A DNA stretch of 64,000 nt, from the NCBI GenBank assembly GCA_017415165.1, contig JAFQIY010000041.1:62001-126000 (forward strand), written 5' to 3'. The translations under genes and the position numbers were made by a program. Source of the DNA: Oscillospiraceae bacterium (GTDB lineage: Bacteria > Bacillota > Clostridia > Oscillospirales > Ruminococcaceae). The notes under the pieces were generated by a model. It was not told the DNA's origin and searched no databases. It saw only the letters and a program-made list of their open reading frames with translations. This document shows, one piece after another, positions 36,200 to 44,685 of the stretch (position 1 is its first letter; every line of letters starts with the position of its first letter).

Positions 36200-38815
36200 T
36201 TATTCCAACATTCCGCAAAGCTCACGGAGGAAATATTTTGCATCCTCATCACTGAGCTCATCAACATTTGTTTTCGTAAGCTTTTCAATTATTTTATCGT
36301 TTCCTATGCTTCCGAAGGATATCTGTTCATCATTCTTTTTAACAGTTTCAATTTTTTCCTGTTCCATCTGCGCAAGAAGCTCTTTTGCTCTTTTCAGAAC
36401 CTTATTAGGGAGCCCCGCAAGCTTGGCAACGTCGATACCATAGCTGTCATCTACTCCTCCGGGAACAATTTTACGCAGGAACTTTATATCCTCGCCACGT
36501 TTTTTTACAGCTACACTGAAATTCTTTACACCATCAAGCTCGTCCTCAAGCTTGATGAGTTCGTGATAGTGAGTAGCAAAAAGTGTTTTACAGCCAAGAA
36601 TACGGGAGTTTGCAATATATTCCGCAACAGCGGTTGCAATGCTGATACCATCATATGTAGACGTGCCTCGTCCTACTTCATCGAGAATAACAAGACTTTG
36701 CTTTGTTGCATTTTTGAGAATATCTGCAACCTCACTCATTTCAACCATAAATGTTGACTGACCTGCTGTAAGGTCATCGGAAGCTCCTACACGGGTGAAG
36801 ATTTTATCCACAATAGTGATTTTAGCATATCTGGCAGGAACAAAACAGCCTATCTGTGCCATAAGTGTGATAAGTGCAGTCTGTCTCATATATGTTGATT
36901 TACCTGACATATTCGGTCCAGTGATAATTGCCATACGGTTGTTGTTCAGGTCAAGATATGTGTCATTCGGCACATACATCTCATCTGTAAGCATAAGCTC
37001 AACAACGGGGTGTCTGCCGTCCTTGATATCAATAATACCGTCAATTGCAATATCAGGCTTTGTATACTCATTTTTCAGCGCTGTATAAGCAAAAGAGCAA
37101 AGGACATCAAGCTGTGCAATTGCAGAAGCTGTTTCCTGCACATTAACAAGTTGAGTTGCGACAAAATCTCTTACCTCACAGAAAATTTCATATTCAAGCG
37201 AAAGGACTTTTTCATTTGCACCGAGAATTTCATTTTCTGCTTTTTTAAGCTCATCTGTGATAAATCTCTCGCAGTTTGCAAGGGTCTGTTTTCTGATATA
37301 ATGCTCAGGGACAAGGTCATAGTATGATTTTGTTACTTCAATATAATAACCAAAAACCCTGTTGTAGCCAAGCTTAAGGTTTTTAATTCCCGTTGCTTCC
37401 TTTTCACGCTGTTCAATTTCGTCAATGATACCCTTGCCGTTTTTGATTATTCCACGCAGGCGGTCAAGCTCGTCGTTGAAGCCGTCCTTGATTACTCCGC
37501 CTTCTTTAGCACTGACAGGAGGTTCATCGACAATTGCATTTTCAATAAGTCCTGAAATTTCACTGAGAGTATGGATATTATTGTTAAGCTCACGCATAAG
37601 CTTACAGTTGAAATTCTCCATAAGCATTTTTATGGACGGAAGCTGTAAGGCTGTAAGAGAAAGGGATTTCAAATCTCTCGGTGTAGCGGTTTTGTACATA
37701 ACCCTTGTCATAAGACGTTCGATATCGTACACACCTGAGAGTGCATCAGCGAGTTCTTCACGGATTATGGACTGCTTGCAAAGCTGCTCAACTGCATCAA
37801 GTCTGTTCATAATTATCGCAGGCTTGATAAGTGGCTGTTCTATGTACGCTTTAAGCAGACGCTTACCCATAGAGGTTTCCGTATGGTCAAGCACCCAAAG
37901 CAGGCTTCCCTTTTTCTCCTTGTTACGCATTGTTTCGGTAAGCTCAAGATTGCGTCTTGCAGTCAGGTCAAGCTCCATAAAATAGCTGTCGTTATAACGC
38001 TTGATTTCCGTAAAACGACCTATCAAGACTTTCTGAGTGTCACTTATATAGTCAAAAAGTCCGCAAACACAGCAGGCTTCAATACTTTCATCATTAATTC
38101 CGATTTCACACAATTCGGAAACGCTGAACTGCATAAGAACAACGCTTCTTTTAACTTCTACATCAAAACATTCCTTGTCCAGCAGCTGTACTGAACTGTT
38201 AAGCTTATTGCGTATGAAATCAGTTACTGGCTTGCAGTCAAGGAATTTATCATTGAACAGAATTTCAACAGGCTCAAATCTGGAAAGCTCATTGATAATT
38301 TCGTTCTGAAAATCCTTACCGCTTTTTTTGAACAGGTGCACCTCACCTGTTGAAATATCGGCAAAGCACATTGCACACTCTGCACCGTCCGTATATACAG
38401 CACAGAGATAGTTATTTTTGGATTCATCAAGAAGCGTACTTTCTGTAAGAGTACCGGGGGTAACAATTCTTACAACATCACGCTCCACAATTCCGCCCTT
38501 TGCATCCTTAGGGTCAGTAAGCTGTTCGCAGATTGCAACCTTCAAGCCTTTTTCTATAAGACGCTTGATATATACTTCGCTTGAATGATACGGTATTCCG
38601 CACATCGGTGCTCTTTCTTCCAGTCCGCAGTCACGTCCTGTAAGTGTAAGCTCCAGTTCTCTTGATACAAGAAGTGCGTCATCAAAAAACATCTCATAAA
38701 AATCACCGAGTCTGAAAAAAACAATATGTCCGTCATACTTTTTCTTAACAGAAAAGTATTGCTTCATCATCGGTGAAAGACGGTTAAAATCAATCTGCAT
38801 ATTCATAATATTCAT
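36200..38815 (-). CDS. mutS: DNA mismatch repair protein MutS
   Basis: Recognises mismatches and small loops. The 871-residue protein has domain I with the mismatch-contacting FFRLGDFYEMF motif (Phe-x-Glu near 34-39 region), the connector, lever and clamp domains, and the C-terminal ABC-type ATPase with GPNMSGKSTYMRQ, the STFMVEM and DEVGRGTSTYDG motifs, and TLFATHYHEL. GGAAG lies 4 nt before the ATG at 38815; the in-frame ATGs shortly downstream are possible alternatives. Followed 14 nt later by mutL. Confidence 0.96.
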   Translation of the reverse strand: MNIMNMQIDFNRLSPMMKQYFSVKKKYDGHIVFFRLGDFYEMFFDDALLVSRELELTLTGRDCGLEERAPMCGIPYHSSEVYIKRLIEKGLKVAICEQLTDPKDAKGGIVERDVVRIVTPGTLTESTLLDESKNNYLCAVYTDGAECAMCFADISTGEVHLFKKSGKDFQNEIINELSRFEPVEILFNDKFLDCKPVTDFIRNKLNSSVQLLDKECFDVEVKRSVVLMQFSVSELCEIGINDESIEACCVCGLFDYISDTQKVLIGRFTEIKRYNDSYFMELDLTARRNLELTETMRNKEKKGSLLWVLDHTETSMGKRLLKAYIEQPLIKPAIIMNRLDAVEQLCKQSIIREELADALSGVYDIERLMTRVMYKTATPRDLKSLSLTALQLPSIKMLMENFNCKLMRELNNNIHTLSEISGLIENAIVDEPPVSAKEGGVIKDGFNDELDRLRGIIKNGKGIIDEIEQREKEATGIKNLKLGYNRVFGYYIEVTKSYYDLVPEHYIRKQTLANCERFITDELKKAENEILGANEKVLSLEYEIFCEVRDFVATQLVNVQETASAIAQLDVLCSFAYTALKNEYTKPDIAIDGIIDIKDGRHPVVELMLTDEMYVPNDTYLDLNNNRMAIITGPNMSGKSTYMRQTALITLMAQIGCFVPARYAKITIVDKIFTRVGASDDLTAGQSTFMVEMSEVADILKNATKQSLVILDEVGRGTSTYDGISIATAVAEYIANSRILGCKTLFATHYHELIKLEDELDGVKNFSVAVKKRGEDIKFLRKIVPGGVDDSYGIDVAKLAGLPNKVLKRAKELLAQMEQEKIETVKKNDEQISFGSIGNDKIIEKLTKTNVDELSDEDAKYFLRELCGMLE

Positions 38816-38893
38816 TACACTTCCGTCAGGAAGTATTCCTTTCTCTTTATGTTCGGAATTTATACTTTAAAATGAATTTCAAATTTATCACAA

Positions 38894-38921
38894 TTGACCC
38901 GCCGCATATACGGCAGGTCAA
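38894..38921 (-). terminator. hairpin between the YmcA-like gene and mutS
   Basis: TTGACCTGCCG pairs with CGGCGGGTCAA on the minus strand around TATATG. The following bases are T-poor, so termination would be partial; it may set the mutS dose relative to miaB. Confidence 0.45.
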
Positions 38922-38942
38922 TCGGAACATATTTTATTTCAC

Positions 38943-39353
38943 TTAGTGGCAGCCGCCGCATGTTGAACAGCTTCCGCCGCAGCTGTGAGGTTCTTCTGTA
39001 GGACAGGTTTCAGGGTCTTCACCGTTTGCGGAATATGTGATAACCATATTAATCTGGCTGAGCATAGTATCCATAGCATTCTTAGCTTCGTTATATGCAG
39101 CCATATTAGGATTTGCCATAATTGTTCCGTAAAGAGACTTGATTTCGTTATCAAGTGTTGTAAGCTTTTCAGCGCTGCGGTCTTCCTTGCCCATTTCAGC
39201 GTTGAGCTCAATTCTCTTCATCTGGAATTCGTTGATAAGCTGCTGGAGTGCAGAGTCATTGTCATTTGCTTCCTTAGCCTTGCAGTATACAGCATATCTT
39301 TCATCTGCCTGTATCATTTTACCTAATTCTCTTGCCTTGTCGATTACGTTCAT
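38943..39353 (-). CDS. YlbF/YmcA family protein with cysteine-rich tail
   Basis: A 136-residue helical protein of the DUF964 YlbF/YmcA family, next to miaB as ymcA is in Bacillus. In Bacillus, YmcA, YlbF and YaaT form a complex that modulates RNase Y and Spo0A activation. Residues 1-112 are helical (IDKARELGKMIQADERYAVY, EFQMKRIELNAEMGKEDRS). The last 21 residues contain five cysteines (PHSCGGSCSTCGGCH), which could hold an Fe-S cluster or other metal; Bacillus YmcA/YlbF complexes contain Fe-S clusters. AAAGGAG precedes the ATG. Confidence 0.86.
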   Translation of the reverse strand: MNVIDKARELGKMIQADERYAVYCKAKEANDNDSALQQLINEFQMKRIELNAEMGKEDRSAEKLTTLDNEIKSLYGTIMANPNMAAYNEAKNAMDTMLSQINMVITYSANGEDPETCPTEEPHSCGGSCSTCGGCH

Positions 39354-39372
39354 TTTTATTACTCCTTTGTAT

Positions 39373-40740
39373 TTAATTTATTATTTCACCTTGTAAAGCC
39401 CAATTAAAAGCTTTAGTGATTTTAACTTTTTTACGCTGTCCGATTATGTTCACATCGGACTTTGCCTCAACTATTATGAATTCGTCGCTTTTTCCGTTGT
39501 ACCAGCCGACATTTTTGCTTTCAGCTTCAAACAGCACATCAAGAATTCTTCCTTCAAAACGCTTGAAAAACTCAGTGGAAATTTCACGCTGGACTTCAAG
39601 AAGCTCCCTCATCCACTTGCCCTTGTCTTCATCAGAGGTTTTATCATCGATAAGAGCAGCTTTTGTTCCTGTACGTTTTGAATAGATAAACGAGAATATA
39701 TTATCATATTTAACCCTGCGCATAACATCAAGTGTTCCCTTGAAGTCCTCATAGGTTTCATTGGGAAAACCTACGATTATATCCGTACTGAATGAAAAAT
39801 CAGGAATACGGCTTCTTGCATAGTCAACTATTTCCATATATTTTTCAACAGTGTAGCGTCTGTTCATCGCTTCAAGAATACGGTTGCTGCCTGACTGCAA
39901 AGGCAAGTGCAGATGCTTGCAAATCTTATCGCACTCGACTATAGTATCAATAAACTCTTTTGTAGCGTCCTTAGGATGCGGTGACATAAAACGGATTTTA
40001 AAATCGCCGTCTATTTCATTAATCCTCCGCAGCAATTCCGAAAAATTAACAGGCTTTTCAAGCGTCTTGCCGTATGAGTTGACATTCTGCCCCAACAGCA
40101 TAATTTCCTTGTATCCAGCCTTAGAAAGTTCCCTGATTTCATCAAGTATCGCCTGCGGTTCTCTGCTTCGTTCCCTGCCTCTTACATAGGGGACTATACA
40201 GTATGAGCAGAAATTATTGCACCCGTACATAACAGGTACTCCTGCTTTGAAGCTGCCGCTTCTGACAGCCTTTATATTTTCGGGAATTTCAGCAGAATAC
40301 TCCGTTATATCAACAGCTGTTTTTCTTTCTGAAAGAACATCATATACCAGTCTCGGAAGTTCATTCAAAGCAAATGTTCCGAATATCAGGTCAACCTGCT
40401 TATAGGTTTTCTTTATCTTCTCAACGACCTGCTCCTGCTGTGCCATACAGCCGCATATACCGATTATCAAATCAGGCTTCTGCTCTTTGAGGTGTTTCAG
40501 ATTACCGATAAGTCCGTATATTTTCAGCTCAGCGTTTTCACGCACGGCACAGGTATTGTATATTATCATATCTGCCGAAAACATATCGGACGTTACTCCA
40601 TATCCCATTTCTGTAAGCAAACCAAGTATTTTTTCGCCGTCACTTACGTTCTGCTGACAACCGAAGCTATGCAGGTAGCAAAGCGGAGGAGTTTCTCTCA
40701 GAGACAGGATTTTTTGTACTTTATTCTTGTAATCAGTCAC
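39373..40740 (-). CDS. miaB: tRNA-2-methylthio-N6-dimethylallyladenosine synthase
   Basis: Radical SAM methylthiotransferase that acts on i6A37 of tRNA after MiaA. The 455-residue protein has the N-terminal UPF0004 domain with three cluster cysteines (HSFGCQQN, YNTCAVREN, GICGCMAQQ), the radical SAM CxxxCxxC as YGCNNFCSYCIVPYVRG near 175-190, and a C-terminal TRAM domain (about 385-455). Translation starts at GTG (40740) preceded by AAGGAG. It heads the long minus-strand run from its own promoter. Confidence 0.95.
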   Translation of the reverse strand: MTDYKNKVQKILSLRETPPLCYLHSFGCQQNVSDGEKILGLLTEMGYGVTSDMFSADMIIYNTCAVRENAELKIYGLIGNLKHLKEQKPDLIIGICGCMAQQEQVVEKIKKTYKQVDLIFGTFALNELPRLVYDVLSERKTAVDITEYSAEIPENIKAVRSGSFKAGVPVMYGCNNFCSYCIVPYVRGRERSREPQAILDEIRELSKAGYKEIMLLGQNVNSYGKTLEKPVNFSELLRRINEIDGDFKIRFMSPHPKDATKEFIDTIVECDKICKHLHLPLQSGSNRILEAMNRRYTVEKYMEIVDYARSRIPDFSFSTDIIVGFPNETYEDFKGTLDVMRRVKYDNIFSFIYSKRTGTKAALIDDKTSDEDKGKWMRELLEVQREISTEFFKRFEGRILDVLFEAESKNVGWYNGKSDEFIIVEAKSDVNIIGQRKKVKITKAFNWALQGEIIN

Positions 40741-40781
40741 TTGACTGCTCTCCTTTTCAAGTCTTAACGATATTCTATATT

Positions 40782-40810
40782 ATTATATCACTTTTTCAAG
40801 CTGATTGCAA
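40782..40810 (-). promoter_or_regulatory. sigma-A promoter of the miaB-mutS run
   Basis: On the minus strand TTGCAA, 17 nt, TATAAT with TGA extension, about 42 nt before miaB. Confidence 0.75.
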
Positions 40811-40815
40811 CAATT

Positions 40816-41412
40816 TTAATACACTTTTTCGCACCCGTCAAACAATATTTTCACATCTGTAGGTATTATAGCACCATAGCTTTGAAATTCAGCATATATT
40901 TCCCCGTCATATTCAAAAATCAGAATTTCGTTGTTCGGGTTATCGTTATCAACATACTTGATTGCCGTAACATATTCACAGTTTAATGAATTATCGCCAT
41001 ACGGATAAAACTCATTTTCAACATTCTCCACAGCATCGCCATAGTCAAAAAGTATACCGCTTTCGGCAAAGTCCTCCATATCATCTATTCCAGAAAAAAG
41101 GATAGACAGCTTATATCCCGCTTCATTGTATTCAACTCGGGAATTCATATAGTCAAGTCCATACTCCTTGGAAACACGGGCATAGTCGTACTGCAGCTCC
41201 AGAAGCTCACTATTCACGCTATCCGGATACTGCATCATATAATAAGGACGATTTATCATATCAATCAAGCCTTTTCCTCCGAAATATATCACGCAAAACA
41301 AGGCTATTGAGATAATTGTGTAAATCACAGTTTCTTGTTTGGTATTTTTAGGGATATGAACTGCTTCATCAGGCTGCTCCTGTTTTTCATTAATATTCAC
41401 ATTCTCTTCCAT
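40816..41412 (-). CDS. single-pass membrane protein of unknown function
   Basis: A 198-residue protein with a short Glu/Lys-rich cytoplasmic N-terminus (1-28), one membrane helix (about 29-49, TVIYTIISIALFCVIYFGG) and an acidic extracytoplasmic domain (50-198) rich in Tyr, Asp and Asn. The outer domain looks like a small alpha/beta fold with a final strand ILFDGCEKVY. I do not recognise a family. AAAGGAG lies about 11 nt before the ATG. It has its own promoter and is divergent from the dnaD-like gene, while convergence with nothing downstream leaves possible read-through to miaB. Confidence 0.75.
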   Translation of the reverse strand: MEENVNINEKQEQPDEAVHIPKNTKQETVIYTIISIALFCVIYFGGKGLIDMINRPYYMMQYPDSVNSELLELQYDYARVSKEYGLDYMNSRVEYNEAGYKLSILFSGIDDMEDFAESGILFDYGDAVENVENEFYPYGDNSLNCEYVTAIKYVDNDNPNNEILIFEYDGEIYAEFQSYGAIIPTDVKILFDGCEKVY

Positions 41413-41449
41413 ATGTTCAATTTGCTCCTTTCGGGACTATGTTATTTAT

Positions 41450-41478
41450 AGAATATCACGAATTTTTTTTTTGGTCAA
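41450..41478 (-). promoter_or_regulatory. sigma-A promoter of the single-pass membrane protein
   Basis: On the minus strand TTGACC, 17 nt (ten A residues included), TATTCT with TGA extension. Confidence 0.7.
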
Positions 41479-41505
41479 GTTTATAGTGCTTTTTTTTGCA
41501 AATTA

Positions 41506-41514
41506 TGATATAAT
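41506..41514 (+). promoter_or_regulatory. extended -10 promoter of the dnaD-dnaC operon
   Basis: TGATATAAT, 29 nt before the dnaD-like start. No good -35 is seen, so recognition would rely on the TGn motif. Confidence 0.5.
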
Positions 41515-41543
41515 TAATTTTATCTAAGATTGGGAAGGTTAAG

Positions 41544-42527
41544 ATGATGAATTACAAAATCAACTGGGATGGTGCAAACGGAGTTTTTGCTGTTCCTGAC
41601 AGCGTTGCAGACTCATTGAAGCTTGCAAACGGAAAAGCTGTGAAGGTACTTCTTTATATACTGAAAAACAAAATTACTGATATTGATTATAATTCAATTG
41701 CTGCGGCAGTTGGTGTTAGTGATGAAGATGCTGAAGATGCTATTTCATTCTGGCAGCAGGTTGGTGTTATTTACGCTGACGGAAACAAGCCTGTACAGGT
41801 TGAAAAAGCAGTTCCTTCTGCACCGTCTGTAAATCCGATTGAAATTTCTTCTGAACTTGCCAAGGAAAAGGCAACCAAAATGCTTTCCCCTGCTGAAATT
41901 GCTGAACGTGCAGAAAATAATGAAGAAATTAAATTCCTGTTCAGTGCTGCAGAAGCCACACTCGGAAAGGTTCTTACATACACTGAACAGCGAACAATCA
42001 TCTGGCTGTATGAATATTACGGAATCGCTCCTGATATTCTGATGATGATTATGGATTTTGCTGTATCACAAAGCAAGGCAACCATTGGATTTATTGAAAA
42101 AATTGCAACCACATGGCACGATAACGGCATTACTACTCACGAACAGGCTGAACGTGAAATACGTCAGCTTCAGAATTTCTATTCACTGTCGGGACAAGTT
42201 ACGTCAAGACTTGAACTTAACAGAACTCTTACTCCTACAGAACGTAAGTTTGTAAACGAATGGGCTTTAAAAAACATTTCGATAGAGCTTATTGTTCTTG
42301 CGTATGAGAGAACCATAGACTCAATAGGCAAGGTCAAATTCAGTTATATGAATTCCATTCTTATAGATTGGTACAACAAGGGCTGTGCTGCACCGAATGA
42401 TGTAAAATCGCTCGAAAGCAAACGTGCTGCCGCAAAAAGCACTCCGCAGAAAGAGGCAAAAAAACATTCTTACGATTTGGATTTACTTGTTGCGCACGCA
42501 ATCAATAACACTCCCAAAATCAAATAA
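41544..42527 (+). CDS. DnaD/DnaB-like replication initiation protein
   Basis: A 327-residue protein related to DnaD/DnaB of Firmicute primosomes, which act at oriC and restart sites to load the DnaB-type helicase. An N-terminal winged-helix-like domain (about 20-95) is followed by two copies of the DnaD C-terminal domain: one at about 130-205 with the YxxxIxxxW-type motif FIEKIATTWHDNGI, and one at about 225-300 with YMNSILIDWYNKG. The next gene encodes its probable loader partner. AAGGTTAAG precedes a tandem ATG-ATG; the first is used here. Confidence 0.9.
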   Translation: MMNYKINWDGANGVFAVPDSVADSLKLANGKAVKVLLYILKNKITDIDYNSIAAAVGVSDEDAEDAISFWQQVGVIYADGNKPVQVEKAVPSAPSVNPIEISSELAKEKATKMLSPAEIAERAENNEEIKFLFSAAEATLGKVLTYTEQRTIIWLYEYYGIAPDILMMIMDFAVSQSKATIGFIEKIATTWHDNGITTHEQAEREIRQLQNFYSLSGQVTSRLELNRTLTPTERKFVNEWALKNISIELIVLAYERTIDSIGKVKFSYMNSILIDWYNKGCAAPNDVKSLESKRAAAKSTPQKEAKKHSYDLDLLVAHAINNTPKIK

Positions 42528-42548
42528 CATCAGAAAGGAGTACACATA

Positions 42549-43544
42549 ATGGCATTTGACAGACTTACATACGAAAAAGCTGAAAATGAAATAAAACAAC
42601 GTAGGTTTCGTGCAGAAAACCGCCTTACTGAACGTATGGACGAAATTAACGTGAAAATCCCTGAAATAACAGAAATTGCAAATAAAATCTCACAGACAAG
42701 CATTGAACTTTCAAAGCTTATTATCCGCAAGGAATCAAATTTTACTGAAAGCTTCAATAAAATCAAGGAACAGAATCTTCAGGGGCAGGCTATGATAAAA
42801 CAGCTGCTTGTTCAGAATGGATACTCTGAAAATTACCTTGAACCTGTGTACACCTGCCCAAGCTGCAAGGACAAAGGACATATCAACGGAGAACGCTGTT
42901 CCTGCTTCAACAAGCTGCTCACACATTTTGCAGTTGAAAAGCTTAATTCTGAAGCCAATATGCCTGAATGTGATTTCGAACACTTTTCTTTGGACTACTA
43001 CAAGGGTACAAGCAACCCCAGCTGCCCTGACTGCTACAGAAAGATGTCTGAAAATCTTGCTTTCTGTAAGCATTATGCCAATAACTTCTCATTAAAATCC
43101 GACAGTCTTTTTATCCTCGGTCAGACAGGCATCGGAAAAACACATATTTCCCTTTCAATAGCAAAAGAAGTTTCCGCACAAGGCTACACGGTTGCATACG
43201 GGTCGCTTCTCAATTATCTTCGTATTATTGAAAAGGAACATTTCGGACGCACCCCTAATTCCGAAACAGATACTTTGCAGGTATTGATTGATACTGACCT
43301 GCTGATTCTTGATGACCTCGGTTCAGAATTCCAGACCAGTTTCTATGAGTCCACTTTATACAATATAATTAATTCGCGTATAAATCTCGGACTTCCCACA
43401 ATCATAAGCAGCAATCTTTCTGTTGAAGAACTTCAGCGGAATTACAATGAACGTATAATCTCAAGATTGTTCAGCGTATTCACTACACTTATGTTCTTTG
43501 GTGATGATATCAGGCAACTAAAACGTTTGCGTAATGAATTTTAA
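42549..43544 (+). CDS. DnaC/DnaI-like helicase loader ATPase
   Basis: A 331-residue AAA+ ATPase that loads the replicative helicase. The N-terminal helical region is followed by a zinc-binding segment (CPSC at 103-106 and CSC at 117-119, then CPDC near 158), as in DnaI. The ATPase core has Walker A LGQTGIGKTHISLS near 187-200, Walker B LLILDDLGSE, sensor-1-like TIISSNLS and the arginine finger region NERIISRLF. AAAGGAG precedes the ATG. Cotranscribed with the dnaD-like gene. Confidence 0.92.
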   Translation: MAFDRLTYEKAENEIKQRRFRAENRLTERMDEINVKIPEITEIANKISQTSIELSKLIIRKESNFTESFNKIKEQNLQGQAMIKQLLVQNGYSENYLEPVYTCPSCKDKGHINGERCSCFNKLLTHFAVEKLNSEANMPECDFEHFSLDYYKGTSNPSCPDCYRKMSENLAFCKHYANNFSLKSDSLFILGQTGIGKTHISLSIAKEVSAQGYTVAYGSLLNYLRIIEKEHFGRTPNSETDTLQVLIDTDLLILDDLGSEFQTSFYESTLYNIINSRINLGLPTIISSNLSVEELQRNYNERIISRLFSVFTTLMFFGDDIRQLKRLRNEF

Positions 43545-43572
43545 AAAAATTTTATTTTTTGCAAAAAATATG

Positions 43573-43601
43573 TTGCATTTTCCAGTATAATGTTGTATAA
43601 T
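43573..43601 (+). promoter_or_regulatory. sigma-A promoter of cheV
   Basis: TTGCAT, 17 nt, TATAAT, 29 nt before the cheV start codon. Confidence 0.7.
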
Positions 43602-43630
43602 TATACTAAAATCCAGGAAGGAGTTTTCCT

Positions 43631-44545
43631 ATGAATACTAATATTTTACTCGAAAGCGGTACCAACGAGCTTGAATTGCTTGAATTTCAGGTTGGTGACA
43701 GTAATTTTGGCATTAATATTTCCAAGGTTGTTGAAATAATGATAAATCAGGAGGTTACTCCTGTTCCTAACTCTCCTGATGAGGTTGAGGGTGTGTTTAT
43801 CCCAAGAGATAAGCTGATTTCCGTTATTGATTTACATAAGGTTATCAATACACCTCACACAAAGTCAGGAAAAGAAATCTTTATCATATGCGAATTCAAT
43901 CGTATGAATGTTGCATTCCACGTTTCAAAGGTTAAAGGTATTCAGCGTATTTCCTGGTCTGACATTTCTGACCCGCCTTCCGTTGCAAACGGTAACGGTA
44001 CAGACGCTGTTGGTCTCGCTACAGGCGTTGCTAAGATTAATGACAGAATTATTATTATTATGGACTTCGAAAAGATTGTTTCCACGCTTAATCGCGATGC
44101 CGGTCTTGATGTTAACGGTCTTGACAGACTTGTAAAGCCTTCTGCTGTTATTGGCAATAAGCATCTTGTTGTTGCTGATGACTCCAAATTCCTTAACAAG
44201 ATGATTACCGATTCTTTAAGCAGCATCGGATTCCACAATATCATTTCTTTCAGCAACGGTCAGGATGCCTGGGATTATGTTCAGTCTTATCGTGACAAGG
44301 GCGATAATGTCAATGATTATATAGCTTGCGTCATCAGTGACATTGAAATGCCGAAGATGGACGGTCACAGACTTACAAAGCTTATTAAGGATGATAAGAT
44401 ACTCCGCAAAATTCCTGTTCTGCTGTTCTCCTCACTTATCAATGACCAGATGATTGCCAAGGGTAAGTCGGTTGGTGCTGACGGACAGTTCTCAAAACCA
44501 CAGATTAAGGAATTAATCAGCTACCTTACACAGATATTGTCATAA
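43631..44545 (+). CDS. cheV: chemotaxis coupling protein CheV
   Basis: CheW-response regulator fusion coupling receptors to the CheA kinase and adjusting adaptation. The 304-residue protein has a CheW domain (about 10-155; FQVGDSNFGINISKVVEIM) and a receiver domain (about 175-300) with acidic pocket VVADDS, phospho-acceptor aspartate in ISDIEMPKMDG, and lysine in FSKPQ. It has its own promoter and terminator and no other chemotaxis gene near. AGGAAGGAG precedes the ATG. The organism may be motile, or CheV may serve another CheA-like system. Confidence 0.93.
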   Translation: MNTNILLESGTNELELLEFQVGDSNFGINISKVVEIMINQEVTPVPNSPDEVEGVFIPRDKLISVIDLHKVINTPHTKSGKEIFIICEFNRMNVAFHVSKVKGIQRISWSDISDPPSVANGNGTDAVGLATGVAKINDRIIIIMDFEKIVSTLNRDAGLDVNGLDRLVKPSAVIGNKHLVVADDSKFLNKMITDSLSSIGFHNIISFSNGQDAWDYVQSYRDKGDNVNDYIACVISDIEMPKMDGHRLTKLIKDDKILRKIPVLLFSSLINDQMIAKGKSVGADGQFSKPQIKELISYLTQILS

Positions 44546-44558
44546 ATACATATTGCTT

Positions 44559-44590
44559 GTCCCCTGATATTTTCAGGGGACTTTTTTTAT
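44559..44590 (+). terminator. terminator of cheV
   Basis: GTCCCCTGA pairs with TCAGGGGAC around a 5-nt loop, followed by TTTTTTT. Confidence 0.92.
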
Positions 44591-44621
44591 TTATTATGCT
44601 GAAAATTTATGTTGTCCCATA

Positions 44622-44655
44622 ATCGACAGTTTTTGAAAAAAAATTATCTTATAAT
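44622..44655 (+). promoter_or_regulatory. candidate Spo0A-type promoter of spoIIGA
   Basis: ATCGACA (44622-44628) is the reverse complement of TGTCGAT, one base from the Spo0A box TGTCGAA. It overlaps a -35-like TCGACA, and TATAAT (44650-44655) follows after 21 nt. A long -35/-10 spacing with 0A boxes is known for the Bacillus spoIIG promoter. Only one box is evident. Confidence 0.45.
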
Positions 44656-44685
44656 TAATACACAATCTTATTCAACGGTGATTTT

